NCBI GenBank assembly: GCA_023389275.1
Contig: JAEWEN010000012.1
Location: 1 to 64,000 of the forward strand
Length of the DNA stretch: 64,000 bases
Origin: Bacillota bacterium
GTDB taxonomy: Bacteria > Bacillota > Clostridia > Clostridiales > Caloramatoraceae
Direction of reading: 5' to 3'
Shown here: one piece after another, positions 18,399 through 27,452 of the stretch
Numbering within the stretch: the stretch's first letter is position 1
Layout of the letters: each line of letters starts with the position of its first letter
Notes under the pieces: model-generated
Database searches by the model: none
What the model was told of the DNA's origin: nothing
Seen by the model: the letters and a program-made list of their open reading frames with translations, nothing else
Program-made: the position numbers and the translations under genes

Positions 18399-19232
18399 AT
18401 GAACATTAAAAAACTATTATCACTAGGAGTTGTATCACTATTAACAGTGGGATTACTTGTAGGATGCTCAGGGGATAAGGCTTCTGAAACTTCTGGAAAA
18501 CAAGATACTAAAAAAATTACTGTAGGTGCAACAGCTGCTCCACATGCTGAATTTTTAAATGGATTTGCAAAAGAAAAACTTGCTGAAAAAGGAATAACTC
18601 TTGAAGTTAAAGAGTTTAGTGACTATACAACTTTAAACATAGCTTTAGCAGATAAGCAATTAGATGCTAACTATTTTCAACATAAACCTTTCTTAGACGA
18701 CTTTAATGAAAAAAATAATAAAAACTTAGTTTCAATTGGAAACATTCATGCAGAACCATTAGCTGCTTATTCAAAAACAATTAAATCAGTTTCTGAAATA
18801 AAAGATGGTGCAACTATTGCTATACCAGGTGACAACTCAAATGGTACTCGTGCACTAAAACTACTTCAAAAACAAGGACTTATAGAACTTAAAGATAAAG
18901 ATGCTGCTAACCAAACTGAAAAAGATATTGTTAAAAATCCTAAAAACTTAAAAGTTAAAGCTGTAGAAGCTGCTTCACTTCCAAGAGTACTTGATGAAGT
19001 AGACCTTGCAATTATAAATGGTAACTATGCACTTGAAGCTAAACTTGACACAAATTCAACTTTATTTGCTGAAGAAGTTGCTGACATAGAAAAACACGTA
19101 AATATTGTTGCTGCAAGAGAAGATAATAAAGACGATGCAAGTCTTAAAGAACTTGTAAACGTATTAACTTCAGATGATGCTAAAGCATGGCTTAAAAATA
19201 AATACGGCTCAGCAGTAGTTCCTGCTAACTAA
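18399..19232 (+). CDS. metQ: Methionine-binding lipoprotein
   Basis: Extracytoplasmic substrate-binding protein of the methionine importer (NlpA family). Lipoprotein signal MNIKKLLSLG... with lipobox LLVGC (Cys23), then the NlpA fold: KITVGATAAPHAE, FSDYTTLNIALADKQLDANYFQHKPFL, GNYALEA. I chose ATG at 18399 (277 aa). It follows GGGGG by 7 nt and gives a standard signal peptide, whereas the longer open frame begins within the end of metI. Last gene of the operon. Confidence 0.95.
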   Translation: MNIKKLLSLGVVSLLTVGLLVGCSGDKASETSGKQDTKKITVGATAAPHAEFLNGFAKEKLAEKGITLEVKEFSDYTTLNIALADKQLDANYFQHKPFLDDFNEKNNKNLVSIGNIHAEPLAAYSKTIKSVSEIKDGATIAIPGDNSNGTRALKLLQKQGLIELKDKDAANQTEKDIVKNPKNLKVKAVEAASLPRVLDEVDLAIINGNYALEAKLDTNSTLFAEEVADIEKHVNIVAAREDNKDDASLKELVNVLTSDDAKAWLKNKYGSAVVPAN

Positions 19233-19233
19233 T

Positions 19234-19263
19234 AAAAAGAAAGCTCATATGAGCTTTCTTTTT
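19234..19263. terminator. Bidirectional terminator between metQ and the hydrolase
   Basis: A perfect 30-bp palindrome (AAAAAGAAAGCTCAT and its complement) has a T-run on the plus strand and an A-rich left arm. It lies between the metQ stop and the stop of the convergent hydrolase gene and can end both transcripts. Confidence 0.88.
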
Positions 19264-20212
19264 ATTTATTTATAAATAATGCAATATCATTTATTACTTC
19301 ACTTTCTACTGTAGTAGATTTTCCTTTAGTAAACATGTGATTTACACCTTTATATGTTTTAAACTGAACATCTTCTCTTTCTTTAAGTGCCTTTTTATAC
19401 CTTAAAATCTCTCTTTCAAAAGGCACATTAAAATCATCTTCTCCTTGTAAAAATAGCATAGGCTTATTTATCTTTTTAACTTCTTCTACTACATTATAAT
19501 TTTTAAGTTCCATCCAGTACTTAGTACTAATACCTGCAACTAGTTCATTAGAAGATAATTTATTTAATGATTTTACTTTTTCAGCTTGTTTTTTAATTTC
19601 TTCATATTGCTTTTTTTGATCATCTGGCAAATTAGGGGTTTGAAGTATTTTTGTTGTTTGCTCTATTAATGCATCATCTATTCCTGATGATGGAGCAGCT
19701 AAAAAAACATATGCTTTAGGCTTGTTATTTGTTTTTTCAAATTTAGGTATAAAATATCCACCTTGGCTATGACCTATTGTATATATATTATTTGAATCAA
19801 TATCACTACGTTTTGATAAATAATTTATAACCTCATTATAATCATCTAAATATTCTTCTTTAGATGTAGTCTCTAGTGCTATTTCCATATTCATTTTATC
19901 TTTATGAGAAAATGCTCTTTTGTCATATCTAAAACTTGCAATTCCCTTTTCAGCTAGTCCAATTGCTATATCTTTATATGGCTGAAAACCATTAATACTT
20001 GCATCTCTATTTGTAGGACCTGACCCTCCAACTATTACAGCTATTTTAGGCTTGTTCGAATTTTTAGGTTTTATAAGCTCCCCTTTTACTTCATAACCTT
20101 TAATCCCAAAACTTAATTCTTCCTTTACATAATTTTCACTTTTATCTTTTGTACAGGAAATTAAGCTAAAACTCATTAAAACTAATAAGCATACTAAAAT
20201 AAACTTTTTCAT
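19262..20212 (-). CDS. Alpha/beta-hydrolase lipoprotein
   Basis: A 316-aa secreted hydrolase anchored as a lipoprotein: signal ending LISC (Cys20). The serine-hydrolase core has the nucleophile elbow GHSQGG (Ser149), an acidic residue in QGEDDFNVP and a His in KGVNHMF near the C-terminus, forming a plausible triad. VGGSGPTNRD resembles the oxyanion-hole region of esterase/dipeptidyl-peptidase-like proteins. Substrate unknown. It is the last gene of a unit with the membrane protein (10 nt upstream) and GntR regulator, so it is probably part of an envelope-directed response. Confidence 0.85.
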   Translation of the reverse strand: MKKFILVCLLVLMSFSLISCTKDKSENYVKEELSFGIKGYEVKGELIKPKNSNKPKIAVIVGGSGPTNRDASINGFQPYKDIAIGLAEKGIASFRYDKRAFSHKDKMNMEIALETTSKEEYLDDYNEVINYLSKRSDIDSNNIYTIGHSQGGYFIPKFEKTNNKPKAYVFLAAPSSGIDDALIEQTTKILQTPNLPDDQKKQYEEIKKQAEKVKSLNKLSSNELVAGISTKYWMELKNYNVVEEVKKINKPMLFLQGEDDFNVPFEREILRYKKALKEREDVQFKTYKGVNHMFTKGKSTTVESEVINDIALFINK

Positions 20213-20222
20213 TATTCTCCCC

Positions 20223-21665
20223 CTAAAAACTTTTTAAAGTATTATATAATTTCTCTGTACTTTCATTTGATGAATGATTTATATATATTATTAAACCGTC
20301 TTTTTTAAGTATTTTTATAACTTTTTCCTTTGCATTTGATACATATAGCTTAGCTTTATATGTTCTGTCTACTTTAAAGTTTCCAAGCAGCTGCTTTTCA
20401 AGTGCTGCTCCATTTGTTCTCATTAAATTACTTGGAAGATTTTCAAGTGTAACACTTACTATATCTTTTTTATTTATTTCTATTCCATAACTTCCCGTTA
20501 TTTTTATACTATCTTTAGTTATAATAGGAACTTTATTTTCTAATTCTAAAGGAAGTACAAATGCAGTAAATGCCATTATTAAGGTTACTGATATAGCTAA
20601 AATTATAGTAAATATTCTTACCTTTAAATTTCCATAGTTTAAATCAAATCCTGTTCCAACTCTTTTAGGAATAGATATTGATGGGTCTTTAGGGTTATTA
20701 TAAAACATTCCCCAAACATAATTGTCATCATCATCTCTACTAACTACTTCCCCGTCTTTTTGGTTGTAGTCTATTTTATATTGTTTTATAATTTTTTGAT
20801 AATGTATTGTGTAAACAACAACTGAAACTATCATTATTAAAAGTGTAAACCAAATTATAAAGTTATTTTCCATATTGTATGTTAAAAATATCCCTGTAAA
20901 AAGTAAACTTTCTAAAGTAGCAATTAAGCAAGTATAATACACTCCCATTGTTTTTACTTTTCTATTATAAATTTTTAGTCTTTCAACTTCCCCACCATTA
21001 ATTATTTGCTTGCTTTTTATTATCATAAAATAACTAAATAATATTGCAACTAAAATAATTACTTGAATAAAAAATGGTGATATATATTCTAGTAAACTTA
21101 CTATACTTCCTTTAGTAACATATTTTAAAACCTCTCCATTGCTCCCAAACACTCCTGGGACTAAATCATTTTTAATATTGTTATAAGAGTATATTCCAAT
21201 AATAAAAGAAGCAATTGTTATAATTATTGGTATTAAAAATATTTTACTTGATATACTATCTTTTCTTAAATCATTTCTATAATCTAAATCAACTATAACA
21301 GTATTTTTACTATATCCAGACCATTTGTCTCTTTTTTTAATAGCTAAAACCCTTGAGTTTGCTAATTTAAAGCATACAAAACCTATTATTGAAAAAGCAA
21401 ATATAGCAACTATTCCAACAGATACTGAAAACACTTCTGGAACTGTATAGTATAAAATAGTTGATATTAAAAAAACTATACTTAAATATATTACTGTTTC
21501 TTTTTTATATTTTTTCTCAACTAACTTTAGCTCATTTGTTAACTCAAAATTCAAAGGTAGTCTAACACCAAAGTATAAAGTTTTATCATTAAATTTTACA
21601 TTTTTTAAAGATGTAAAAAGTATTAATATATAAGGCATTAATATTATTAAAGGATACATAGGCAT
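20223..21665 (-). CDS. Multipass membrane protein, DUF1648/DUF5808-like
   Basis: A 480-aa integral membrane protein with about eight hydrophobic segments in two groups. The N-terminal part has LYFGVRLP, seen in DUF1648-type proteins. A mid-protein soluble loop (YVWGMFYNNPKDPSISIPKR, then GTGFDLNYGN) matches the DUF5808 pattern as I recall it. The C-terminal 90 residues after the last helix are predicted to be extracytoplasmic. No enzymatic motif is seen. Translation begins 3 nt after the GntR gene, so it is a regulator-coupled membrane protein, a frequent pairing in Firmicutes. Function unknown. Confidence 0.75.
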   Translation of the reverse strand: MPMYPLIILMPYILILFTSLKNVKFNDKTLYFGVRLPLNFELTNELKLVEKKYKKETVIYLSIVFLISTILYYTVPEVFSVSVGIVAIFAFSIIGFVCFKLANSRVLAIKKRDKWSGYSKNTVIVDLDYRNDLRKDSISSKIFLIPIIITIASFIIGIYSYNNIKNDLVPGVFGSNGEVLKYVTKGSIVSLLEYISPFFIQVIILVAILFSYFMIIKSKQIINGGEVERLKIYNRKVKTMGVYYTCLIATLESLLFTGIFLTYNMENNFIIWFTLLIMIVSVVVYTIHYQKIIKQYKIDYNQKDGEVVSRDDDDNYVWGMFYNNPKDPSISIPKRVGTGFDLNYGNLKVRIFTIILAISVTLIMAFTAFVLPLELENKVPIITKDSIKITGSYGIEINKKDIVSVTLENLPSNLMRTNGAALEKQLLGNFKVDRTYKAKLYVSNAKEKVIKILKKDGLIIYINHSSNESTEKLYNTLKSF

Positions 21666-21668
21666 ATT

Positions 21669-22043
21669 TTATTTCCCTCCTTTTAAATCTTTATAAGACT
21701 CATTAATTAAATTGTATATTTCTTCTTTACTCATCCCCTTTGCTATACAGCTAGAAAGTGTGTTTAAAAATTCATCTTTAAATTTTTGCATTTCATTTTC
21801 ACATTTAGATATAGATATAAAAGCACCATGTCTTCTATCTAAGGTTATATAACCCTCTGACTTTAATATGCTATATGCTTTATTAACAGTATGCATATTT
21901 ATTCCTATATCTCCTGCTAAAGCTCTTACTGAAGGAAGAGAATACCCTTCTTCAATCTCTCCTTTAGCAACTCCCTTTACTATTTCATTTCTAAGCTGAA
22001 TATAAATAGGAACTTCACTTTCAAAATCAATTAGTATATTCAT
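21669..22043 (-). CDS. GntR-family transcriptional regulator (YtrA-like)
   Basis: A 124-aa short GntR protein: N-terminal winged helix (VPIYIQLRNEIVKG, LPSVRALAGDIGINMHTVNKAY, EGYITLDRRHGAFI; about 10-78) with only a brief helical tail for dimerisation, as in the YtrA subfamily. Members typically repress their own operon of membrane or ABC proteins. First gene of the GntR / membrane protein / hydrolase unit, divergent from the peroxiredoxin gene with a 137-nt shared intergenic region. Confidence 0.92.
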   Translation of the reverse strand: MNILIDFESEVPIYIQLRNEIVKGVAKGEIEEGYSLPSVRALAGDIGINMHTVNKAYSILKSEGYITLDRRHGAFISISKCENEMQKFKDEFLNTLSSCIAKGMSKEEIYNLINESYKDLKGGK

Positions 22044-22080
22044 AATCTCATCCTTCTTAAATTATATTTGTTCTATATAT

Positions 22081-22109
22081 ACTATAACAATTATAATTTA
22101 AGAAGTCAA
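22081..22109 (-). promoter_or_regulatory. Promoter of the GntR operon
   Basis: On the minus strand TTGACT (22109-22104), a 17-nt spacer and TATAGT (22086-22081). Transcription would start near 22074. The A/T-rich repeat TATAGTATATATAG at and after the -10 is a possible site for autorepression, but it is too low in complexity to define. Confidence 0.65.
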
Positions 22110-22180
22110 TTTTTATTTAGGATAAAAACGTTTATAAAGGTAACAATATTATTAAACTATAATTTTTAGGAGGATTTGTA

Positions 22181-22702
22181 ATGGAAAGATTAGTTGGAAA
22201 AAAAGCACCTGAATTTAAAATGAATGCAGTAAAAGGTGATGGAAGCGAATTTACTAAGGTTAGTCTTGAGGATTATAAAGGTAAATGGTTAGTTATGTTT
22301 TTCTACCCATTAGACTTTACTTTTGTATGTCCTACAGAAATAACAGGATTTAGTAAAAAAGTAGATGACTTTAAAAAAGAAGGTGCTGAACTTTTAACAG
22401 TTAGCTGTGATAGTGAACATTCTCATAAAGCTTGGATTGAAGGTAGTCTTGGAAAAATAAATTTCCCTATGGCATCAGATATTACTAAAAAAGTATCAAG
22501 TGATTATGGAGTTTTAATAGAAGAAGATGGTATATCCCTAAGAGGTTTATTTATAATTGACCCTGAAGGAGTAGTTAGATATTCTGTTATACATGATCTT
22601 AATGTTGGAAGAAGTGTTGATGAAACTTTAAGAGTTTTAAAAGCTTTTAAAACAGGTGGCCTATGTGCAATTGACTGGGCTGAGGGAGATGCTAACCTAT
22701 AA
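22181..22702 (+). CDS. 2-Cys peroxiredoxin (AhpC/Prx family)
   Basis: Thiol peroxidase reducing H2O2 and organic hydroperoxides. 173 aa. Peroxidatic Cys50 lies in DFTFVCPTE, and the resolving Cys162 in GGLCAIDW near the C-terminus defines a typical 2-Cys enzyme. Conserved Arg is in the RGLFIIDPEG segment. Start follows AGGAGG. No reductase (ahpF) is adjacent, so reduction by thioredoxin or another partner is likely. Monocistronic, with a strong terminator. Confidence 0.94.
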   Translation: MERLVGKKAPEFKMNAVKGDGSEFTKVSLEDYKGKWLVMFFYPLDFTFVCPTEITGFSKKVDDFKKEGAELLTVSCDSEHSHKAWIEGSLGKINFPMASDITKKVSSDYGVLIEEDGISLRGLFIIDPEGVVRYSVIHDLNVGRSVDETLRVLKAFKTGGLCAIDWAEGDANL

Positions 22703-22710
22703 AACTAATT

Positions 22711-22742
22711 AGATAGTATACTTTTAGTATACTATCTTTTTA
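22711..22742 (+). terminator. Terminator of the peroxiredoxin gene
   Basis: A perfect 12-bp stem AGATAGTATACT / AGTATACTATCT with a TTT loop is followed by a T-rich tail. Confidence 0.9.
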
Positions 22743-22818
22743 TATGTCAAAATTTATGTTTTTATAGTACATATATGTTAAAATACAATTTAAAGGAAAT
22801 TTTTAACGGAGGTATATT

Positions 22819-23682
22819 ATGAAATCTTACTTTAAACTAATTATTGCAATGCTTATTTTCGGTAGTATAGGAATATTTGTTAAGGAAATTCCTTTAGCTA
22901 GTAATGAAATTGTATTTGCTCGTACAATTATTGGAGGCATATTTTTAATATTTGTTGCAATTATGCAACGTAAAGGTATAAACAAAAGTGCTTTAAAAAA
23001 ATCTCTTCCTTTACTTGCTATATCTGGACTTGCTTTAGGCCTTAACTGGCTTTTTTTATTTGAAAGCTATAAATATACAACTGTAAGTATAGCTACACTT
23101 TCTTATTATTGTGCTCCTATTATTGTTATGTTAATTTCACCTATAATACTTAAGGAAAAACTAACTATAACTAAAATAATAGGAATTGTATTTGCTATGA
23201 TAGGAATGATATTAATAAGTGGGACAAGCTTTGGAGGTGAAAATCCTTTTAAAGGTCTTATATATGGACTTTTAGCTGCTGTTTTTTATTCTTCTCTTAT
23301 GATACTAAACAAGCTTATTAAAGGCTTATCTTCTCTTGAACTTACTATTATACAATTATTTTTTGCTGGAATTGTAATGTTTATATATGTTTTATTTACA
23401 CATAAAGGAGATATTATAATTCCTTCTGGAAAACCTTTAATTATTCTTTTACTTATTTGTATTGTACATACAGGAATAGCTTGTTATTTATATTTTTCTT
23501 CCATGCAAGAACTTCCTGGTCAAACAGTAGCTATGTTTAGTTATATAGACCCTGTATCTGCACTTATTCTTTCTGGTATATTCTTAGGAGAAAGACTTTC
23601 CTCTATTCAATGGCTAGGAGCTATTTTCATTTTAGGGGGAGCAGCCTTTGGTGAGCTATATAGAAAAAAAAGTAGGTTATAA
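22819..23682 (+). CDS. EamA/DMT-family transporter
   Basis: A 287-aa membrane protein with ten predicted helices arranged as two EamA repeats (about 1-135 and 145-282). Typical features are KEKLTITKIIGIVFAMIGM at the end of repeat 1 and SGIFLGERLSSIQWLGA at the end of repeat 2. Family members export amino acids or other metabolites; the substrate cannot be told from sequence. Ribosome-binding site GGAGG is 7 nt before ATG. The 3' end overlaps the convergent gene by 6 bp. Confidence 0.9.
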   Translation: MKSYFKLIIAMLIFGSIGIFVKEIPLASNEIVFARTIIGGIFLIFVAIMQRKGINKSALKKSLPLLAISGLALGLNWLFLFESYKYTTVSIATLSYYCAPIIVMLISPIILKEKLTITKIIGIVFAMIGMILISGTSFGGENPFKGLIYGLLAAVFYSSLMILNKLIKGLSSLELTIIQLFFAGIVMFIYVLFTHKGDIIIPSGKPLIILLLICIVHTGIACYLYFSSMQELPGQTVAMFSYIDPVSALILSGIFLGERLSSIQWLGAIFILGGAAFGELYRKKSRL

Positions 23683-23697
23683 ACCTACTTTTTTATT
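23670..23697. terminator. Bidirectional terminator inside overlapping gene ends
   Basis: AAGTAGGTT-ATA-AACCTACTT is followed by TTTTATTT on the plus strand, with an A-run on the left for the other strand. It spans the stop codons of two convergent genes that overlap by 6 bp, so coding and termination signals share the same DNA. Confidence 0.85.
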
Positions 23698-24522
23698 TAA
23701 ATCTTTAACTATATTTGCTGTTTTCCTTCTTTCAATCCAATGTCCAAGTGTTCCTTTTCCAAACTGAGTATCTAAACTTCCATTTTTAACATCTTCATTA
23801 AATAAAAAATCTAATATGTGAAGACCTTTTTTACCACCTATAATCATAGATTGAACACAACTTTCGCAGTAAGAAATAATACATTTTGACTCTGTAGAAC
23901 TAGCTCTTTTAGTCATTAGTTTTATAGCAAGTTCCTTATTTTTACAAAGCATCATTCCTCCTGCACCACAACATATTGTTTTATCTTTATTGTGTTTAAA
24001 TTCTTTTTGATATATTCCAATATCTTTTAAAATATTTCTAACACTTTCATGTATTTGTGTTTCTTTTCTTATAGGACAAGGATCATGTAAAGTTACAGTT
24101 ATATTTCTATTTTTATAAAGATCTTTAACATCATTTGGAACCCCTAAATTATTTATAACTTCCCAAAGGGAAATAATTTCAAGGTTTGTATACTTTTTAA
24201 GAGTAATATAACAGTTACTACATGCAACTATTATTTTTTCTATTTTGTTTTTTTCTAATATACTAAGTACACTTTTAAAATTCTTATTAAAAGTTTCTTC
24301 TTCTTTAATATCAAGGGAAGGTTTTCCACAACATGTTAATAAAAAACCTAGGTTATCTATTTTCTCACTTAAATAATTAAATGTTTTTCCTACTATTGAT
24401 TTATTATATCCAGAAAGGCTACATCCTGGAAAGAAAACTATACTACAGTTTTCTGGTACAAAATTTCCTGAAAAAATATTTAAATAACTACTTTTTTGAT
24501 GAAATTTTACTATATTACTCAT
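23677..24522 (-). CDS. CCG-domain (cysteine-rich, HdrB-like) Fe-S protein
   Basis: A 281-aa protein with two cysteine-rich CCG modules. The first has PGCSLSG, then TCCGKPS and ACSNCY (about 33-105); the second has HDPCPIR, CCGAGGMM and SYCESCVQS (about 145-225). This matches the family of heterodisulfide reductase subunit B, LutA and GlpC, where the motifs bind Fe-S clusters and act in electron transfer. No partner (HdrA/C, lactate or glycerol-3-P dehydrogenase) is adjacent. The C-terminal tail after 235 has no cysteine. Redox partner unknown. Confidence 0.85.
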   Translation of the reverse strand: MSNIVKFHQKSSYLNIFSGNFVPENCSIVFFPGCSLSGYNKSIVGKTFNYLSEKIDNLGFLLTCCGKPSLDIKEEETFNKNFKSVLSILEKNKIEKIIVACSNCYITLKKYTNLEIISLWEVINNLGVPNDVKDLYKNRNITVTLHDPCPIRKETQIHESVRNILKDIGIYQKEFKHNKDKTICCGAGGMMLCKNKELAIKLMTKRASSTESKCIISYCESCVQSMIIGGKKGLHILDFLFNEDVKNGSLDTQFGKGTLGHWIERRKTANIVKDLNKKVGL

Positions 24523-24613
24523 ATTTCCCCCTAAAACGATATATTATAATACATTTTAGCACATTTTTCCTTTTTTTAGTTTCCTATAGGTTTTTTCTAT
24601 TGTTATTTTTTTC

Positions 24614-25744
24614 CTAGAGTTTTTTTCTATTAAAACCTCCAAGTTTTCTTAAAACATTATTATTAGTACTTTCTAATAGTTTTATTATATATATACTTAT
24701 AATCGATGTTAAAATAAAAGAAATAATTATATCTAAATAAAACCAAGGAACAAAAGTCTTTAATGTAATATTTATATATCGTAAAACAAGTGCATGTATA
24801 AGATAAGCACCAAATGAGTATTTCCCTATTATAATTATTTTTTCACTTAATTTTTTATTTAATATATAAACAGATAGTGGATAAAGAGATAATATACTAA
24901 ATATTATTAGTGGAAACATAATTGTATTTAATGGACTTCCTAAAAAATGATTTATAACATACCCGCCTTCACTATTATAGGTAGCTGAGTTTATCATTTT
25001 TTTCATAACAAAACATAGTGATATTAAAAAACCTAAAAATGATATATATTTAAGTTTTAAAACCATATTTTTAATTTGATCAAAATAAATAGCAAAATAT
25101 GCACCTAATACAAAGTAAAACATCCACATTATAAAAAGTCTATCTCTATAAACTAATATATTTTTTAAAATACCTGTAGAGCTTTCGTATATTCCTCCTA
25201 ACTTAAAGTTATAAAAATATAAAAGCCATAAATGAAGTATAAAAAATACTATTAAACTTACTGTATTATAAGTTTTAGTTTTATTTTTGTTTATAAACAA
25301 TTTAAACAAAGGGCTTAATATATAAAACTGTATTATCATAACCATATACCAAAGATGATATGAACCTGTTCCAGTAAATACATATTTTATATAATCTTTT
25401 AAAACAACGTCTATAGGATTTATTTTCATACCAGTTATAAAAAACATAGATAAATCATATATAATTGTCCACATTAAATAAGGAAGTATTATTTGATTAA
25501 ATCTTTTTTTCAAATAACTTAAGTATCCTTCCCCTTTATCACTATAATAAAGGGAAAATCCTGTTATAACCACAAATAAGGGAACAGCAAATCTTATCAT
25601 ATTTAAAATAATAGCTGAAGGAATAGCTTCATAAACATTTACCTTAGGTTCATATATAAATCCTGCAAGTGAATGCTGAAGAACAACAGCTAAAAATGCT
25701 ATTCCTCTTAAAATATCTATTTCATATATTCTTTTTTTAATCAT
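24614..25744 (-). CDS. Acyltransferase family 3 membrane protein
   Basis: A 376-aa protein with about ten hydrophobic segments. It begins YEIDILRGIAFLAVVLQHS, the conserved N-terminal motif of Acyl_transf_3 with its catalytic His. An FAVPLFVVITGFSLYYSDKG segment, then SYHLWYMVMIIQFYILSP, also fit the family. Such enzymes O-acetylate or succinylate surface polysaccharides. It follows the FAD protein with a 9-nt gap and is probably cotranscribed. No polysaccharide cluster surrounds it, so the acceptor is unknown. Confidence 0.9.
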   Translation of the reverse strand: MIKKRIYEIDILRGIAFLAVVLQHSLAGFIYEPKVNVYEAIPSAIILNMIRFAVPLFVVITGFSLYYSDKGEGYLSYLKKRFNQIILPYLMWTIIYDLSMFFITGMKINPIDVVLKDYIKYVFTGTGSYHLWYMVMIIQFYILSPLFKLFINKNKTKTYNTVSLIVFFILHLWLLYFYNFKLGGIYESSTGILKNILVYRDRLFIMWMFYFVLGAYFAIYFDQIKNMVLKLKYISFLGFLISLCFVMKKMINSATYNSEGGYVINHFLGSPLNTIMFPLIIFSILSLYPLSVYILNKKLSEKIIIIGKYSFGAYLIHALVLRYINITLKTFVPWFYLDIIISFILTSIISIYIIKLLESTNNNVLRKLGGFNRKKL

Positions 25745-25753
25745 TTAAATCTC

Positions 25754-27349
25754 CTAATTAAATGGTTTATATTTTTCCATTATTTTTTCTGAAACCCTAA
25801 GTCCATCAACAGCTGCTGACATTATCCCACCTGCATATCCAGCACCTTCTCCAGCTGGATAAATACCTTTTATATCTGTTGATTCTAGATTTTCTCCTCT
25901 ATCTATTGTAACAGGAGCAGATGTTCTTGTTTCTATTCCAGTTAAAATCCCACTTTCAGAGAATCCTTTTATTTTTCTATTAAAAGCAACTAAAGATTCT
26001 TTCATAGTGTCTATTACATAGTTTGGAAGACATTCTTTTAGCTGTTTAAATTCAGTTTTTCTTGTATAGCTAGGAAGTACGTCTTTAAATTCTTTACTAT
26101 TTCTATCCTTTAAAAAGTCTTCTACTAATTGAACAGGAGCAGTATAATCTCCTCCACCTAGTTTATATGCAAGTGATTCATAGTGTCTTTGGTACTCCAT
26201 TCCAGCTAATGGATGATTTGATTTAAAATCCTCTGGTCCTACAGTAACAACAATTGCACTATTTGCATTGTCTTTATCTCTTTTATACTCACTCATTCCA
26301 TTTACAACTAATCTTTCTTCTTCACTTGATGCTGCAACAACAACACCACCTGGACACATGCAAAAACTATAACATGATCTACCATTACTACTTCTATGTG
26401 TTAATCTATAATCAGCAGCTTTAAGTTTTTCATGTGGCTTTGCACTACCATATTGATTTTCATTTATCATAGTTTGTTTATGTTCAACTCTAGCACCTAT
26501 TGCAAAAGCTTTTTGTTTTAAAGTTATTCCTTTATCTAAAAGCATTTCATAGGTATCTCTAGCACTATGACCTATTGCAAGAATCAAAACATCTGTTTCT
26601 ATTTCATCTGATCCATTTATTTCAATTGATTTTAATTTTCCATTTTCATGTTTAATATTTGTTAGTTTAGAATTAAATATTACTTTTCCACCAAGTTTTA
26701 TAATTTCACATCTTATATTTTCAACAACATTTATAAGTATGTCTGTACCTATATGTGGTTTACCTGAATATATAATTTCACTAGGTGCACCATGTTCTGT
26801 AAAACTTTTAAGTACAAAGGAACATCTTGGGTCTTTTATTCTTGTTGTAAGCTTTCCATCTGAAAATGTTCCAGCTCCACCTTCTCCAAATTGAACATTT
26901 GAGTTAACATCTAAAATTCCTGTTTTATAGAAAAACTCTATTTTTTCTTTTCTCTTTTTTGCCTCTTCTCCACGCTCTATTAATATAGGCTTATATCCAT
27001 GTTTCGCAAGCATTAAAGCAGCAAACATTCCACATGGTCCACTTCCTACAATTACAGGACTTTTTCCTAATGACTCTTGTCCATATTTAACATTTATACT
27101 TTCATCTTTTTCAACACTATAAATATCATTTGACTTTACTTTTTTAAGTATTTTAGATTCATTATCACAATCAACCTCTACATGATAACAAAGCTTTATA
27201 TCTTTTTTTCTAGCATCTACAGATTCTTTTAATATTCTTAAATCCTTAATTTCATTTTTTGATACTTTTAATTTTTTAGCAGCTTCTTTAGATAAAATAG
27301 ATATATCATCATCTAAAGAAATTTTTATATTATTTATTCTAATAGGCAT
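25754..27349 (-). CDS. FAD-dependent dehydrogenase, COG2509 family
   Basis: A 531-aa flavoprotein. After an N-terminal domain of about 90 residues comes the dinucleotide-binding motif PVIVGSGPCGMFAALMLAKHG (about 98-118), then FGEGGAGTFSDGKL. ILAIGHSARDTYEML is the second dinucleotide-binding region, and YPAGEGAGYAGGIMSAAVDG the C-terminal FAD-binding motif. These match the poorly studied COG2509 NAD(FAD)-utilising dehydrogenases common in Clostridia. Reaction unknown. Likely heads a two-gene unit with the acyltransferase. Confidence 0.9.
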   Translation of the reverse strand: MPIRINNIKISLDDDISILSKEAAKKLKVSKNEIKDLRILKESVDARKKDIKLCYHVEVDCDNESKILKKVKSNDIYSVEKDESINVKYGQESLGKSPVIVGSGPCGMFAALMLAKHGYKPILIERGEEAKKRKEKIEFFYKTGILDVNSNVQFGEGGAGTFSDGKLTTRIKDPRCSFVLKSFTEHGAPSEIIYSGKPHIGTDILINVVENIRCEIIKLGGKVIFNSKLTNIKHENGKLKSIEINGSDEIETDVLILAIGHSARDTYEMLLDKGITLKQKAFAIGARVEHKQTMINENQYGSAKPHEKLKAADYRLTHRSSNGRSCYSFCMCPGGVVVAASSEEERLVVNGMSEYKRDKDNANSAIVVTVGPEDFKSNHPLAGMEYQRHYESLAYKLGGGDYTAPVQLVEDFLKDRNSKEFKDVLPSYTRKTEFKQLKECLPNYVIDTMKESLVAFNRKIKGFSESGILTGIETRTSAPVTIDRGENLESTDIKGIYPAGEGAGYAGGIMSAAVDGLRVSEKIMEKYKPFN

Positions 27350-27422
27350 AAAGTTACCTCCCTAAATTCTTTTTTAACAGATAAATTATATCATACATAG
27401 GTATAATTATTTAATGGCAAAA

Positions 27423-27452
27423 AATAAAAGACGCCTTTCGGCATCTTTTATT
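27423..27452 (-). terminator. Terminator of the carbonic anhydrase gene
   Basis: AATAAAAGA-GCC / GGC-TCTTTTATT hairpin with a TTTC loop is followed on the minus strand by TTTTTT. It overlaps the stop codon of the carbonic anhydrase gene. Confidence 0.88.

Noticed and set aside
22120..22136. AAAAACGTTTATA near the peroxiredoxin start as a LacI/CcpA site
   Set aside because: Does not match the cre consensus and lacks full symmetry; short CG-centred A/T stretches occur by chance.
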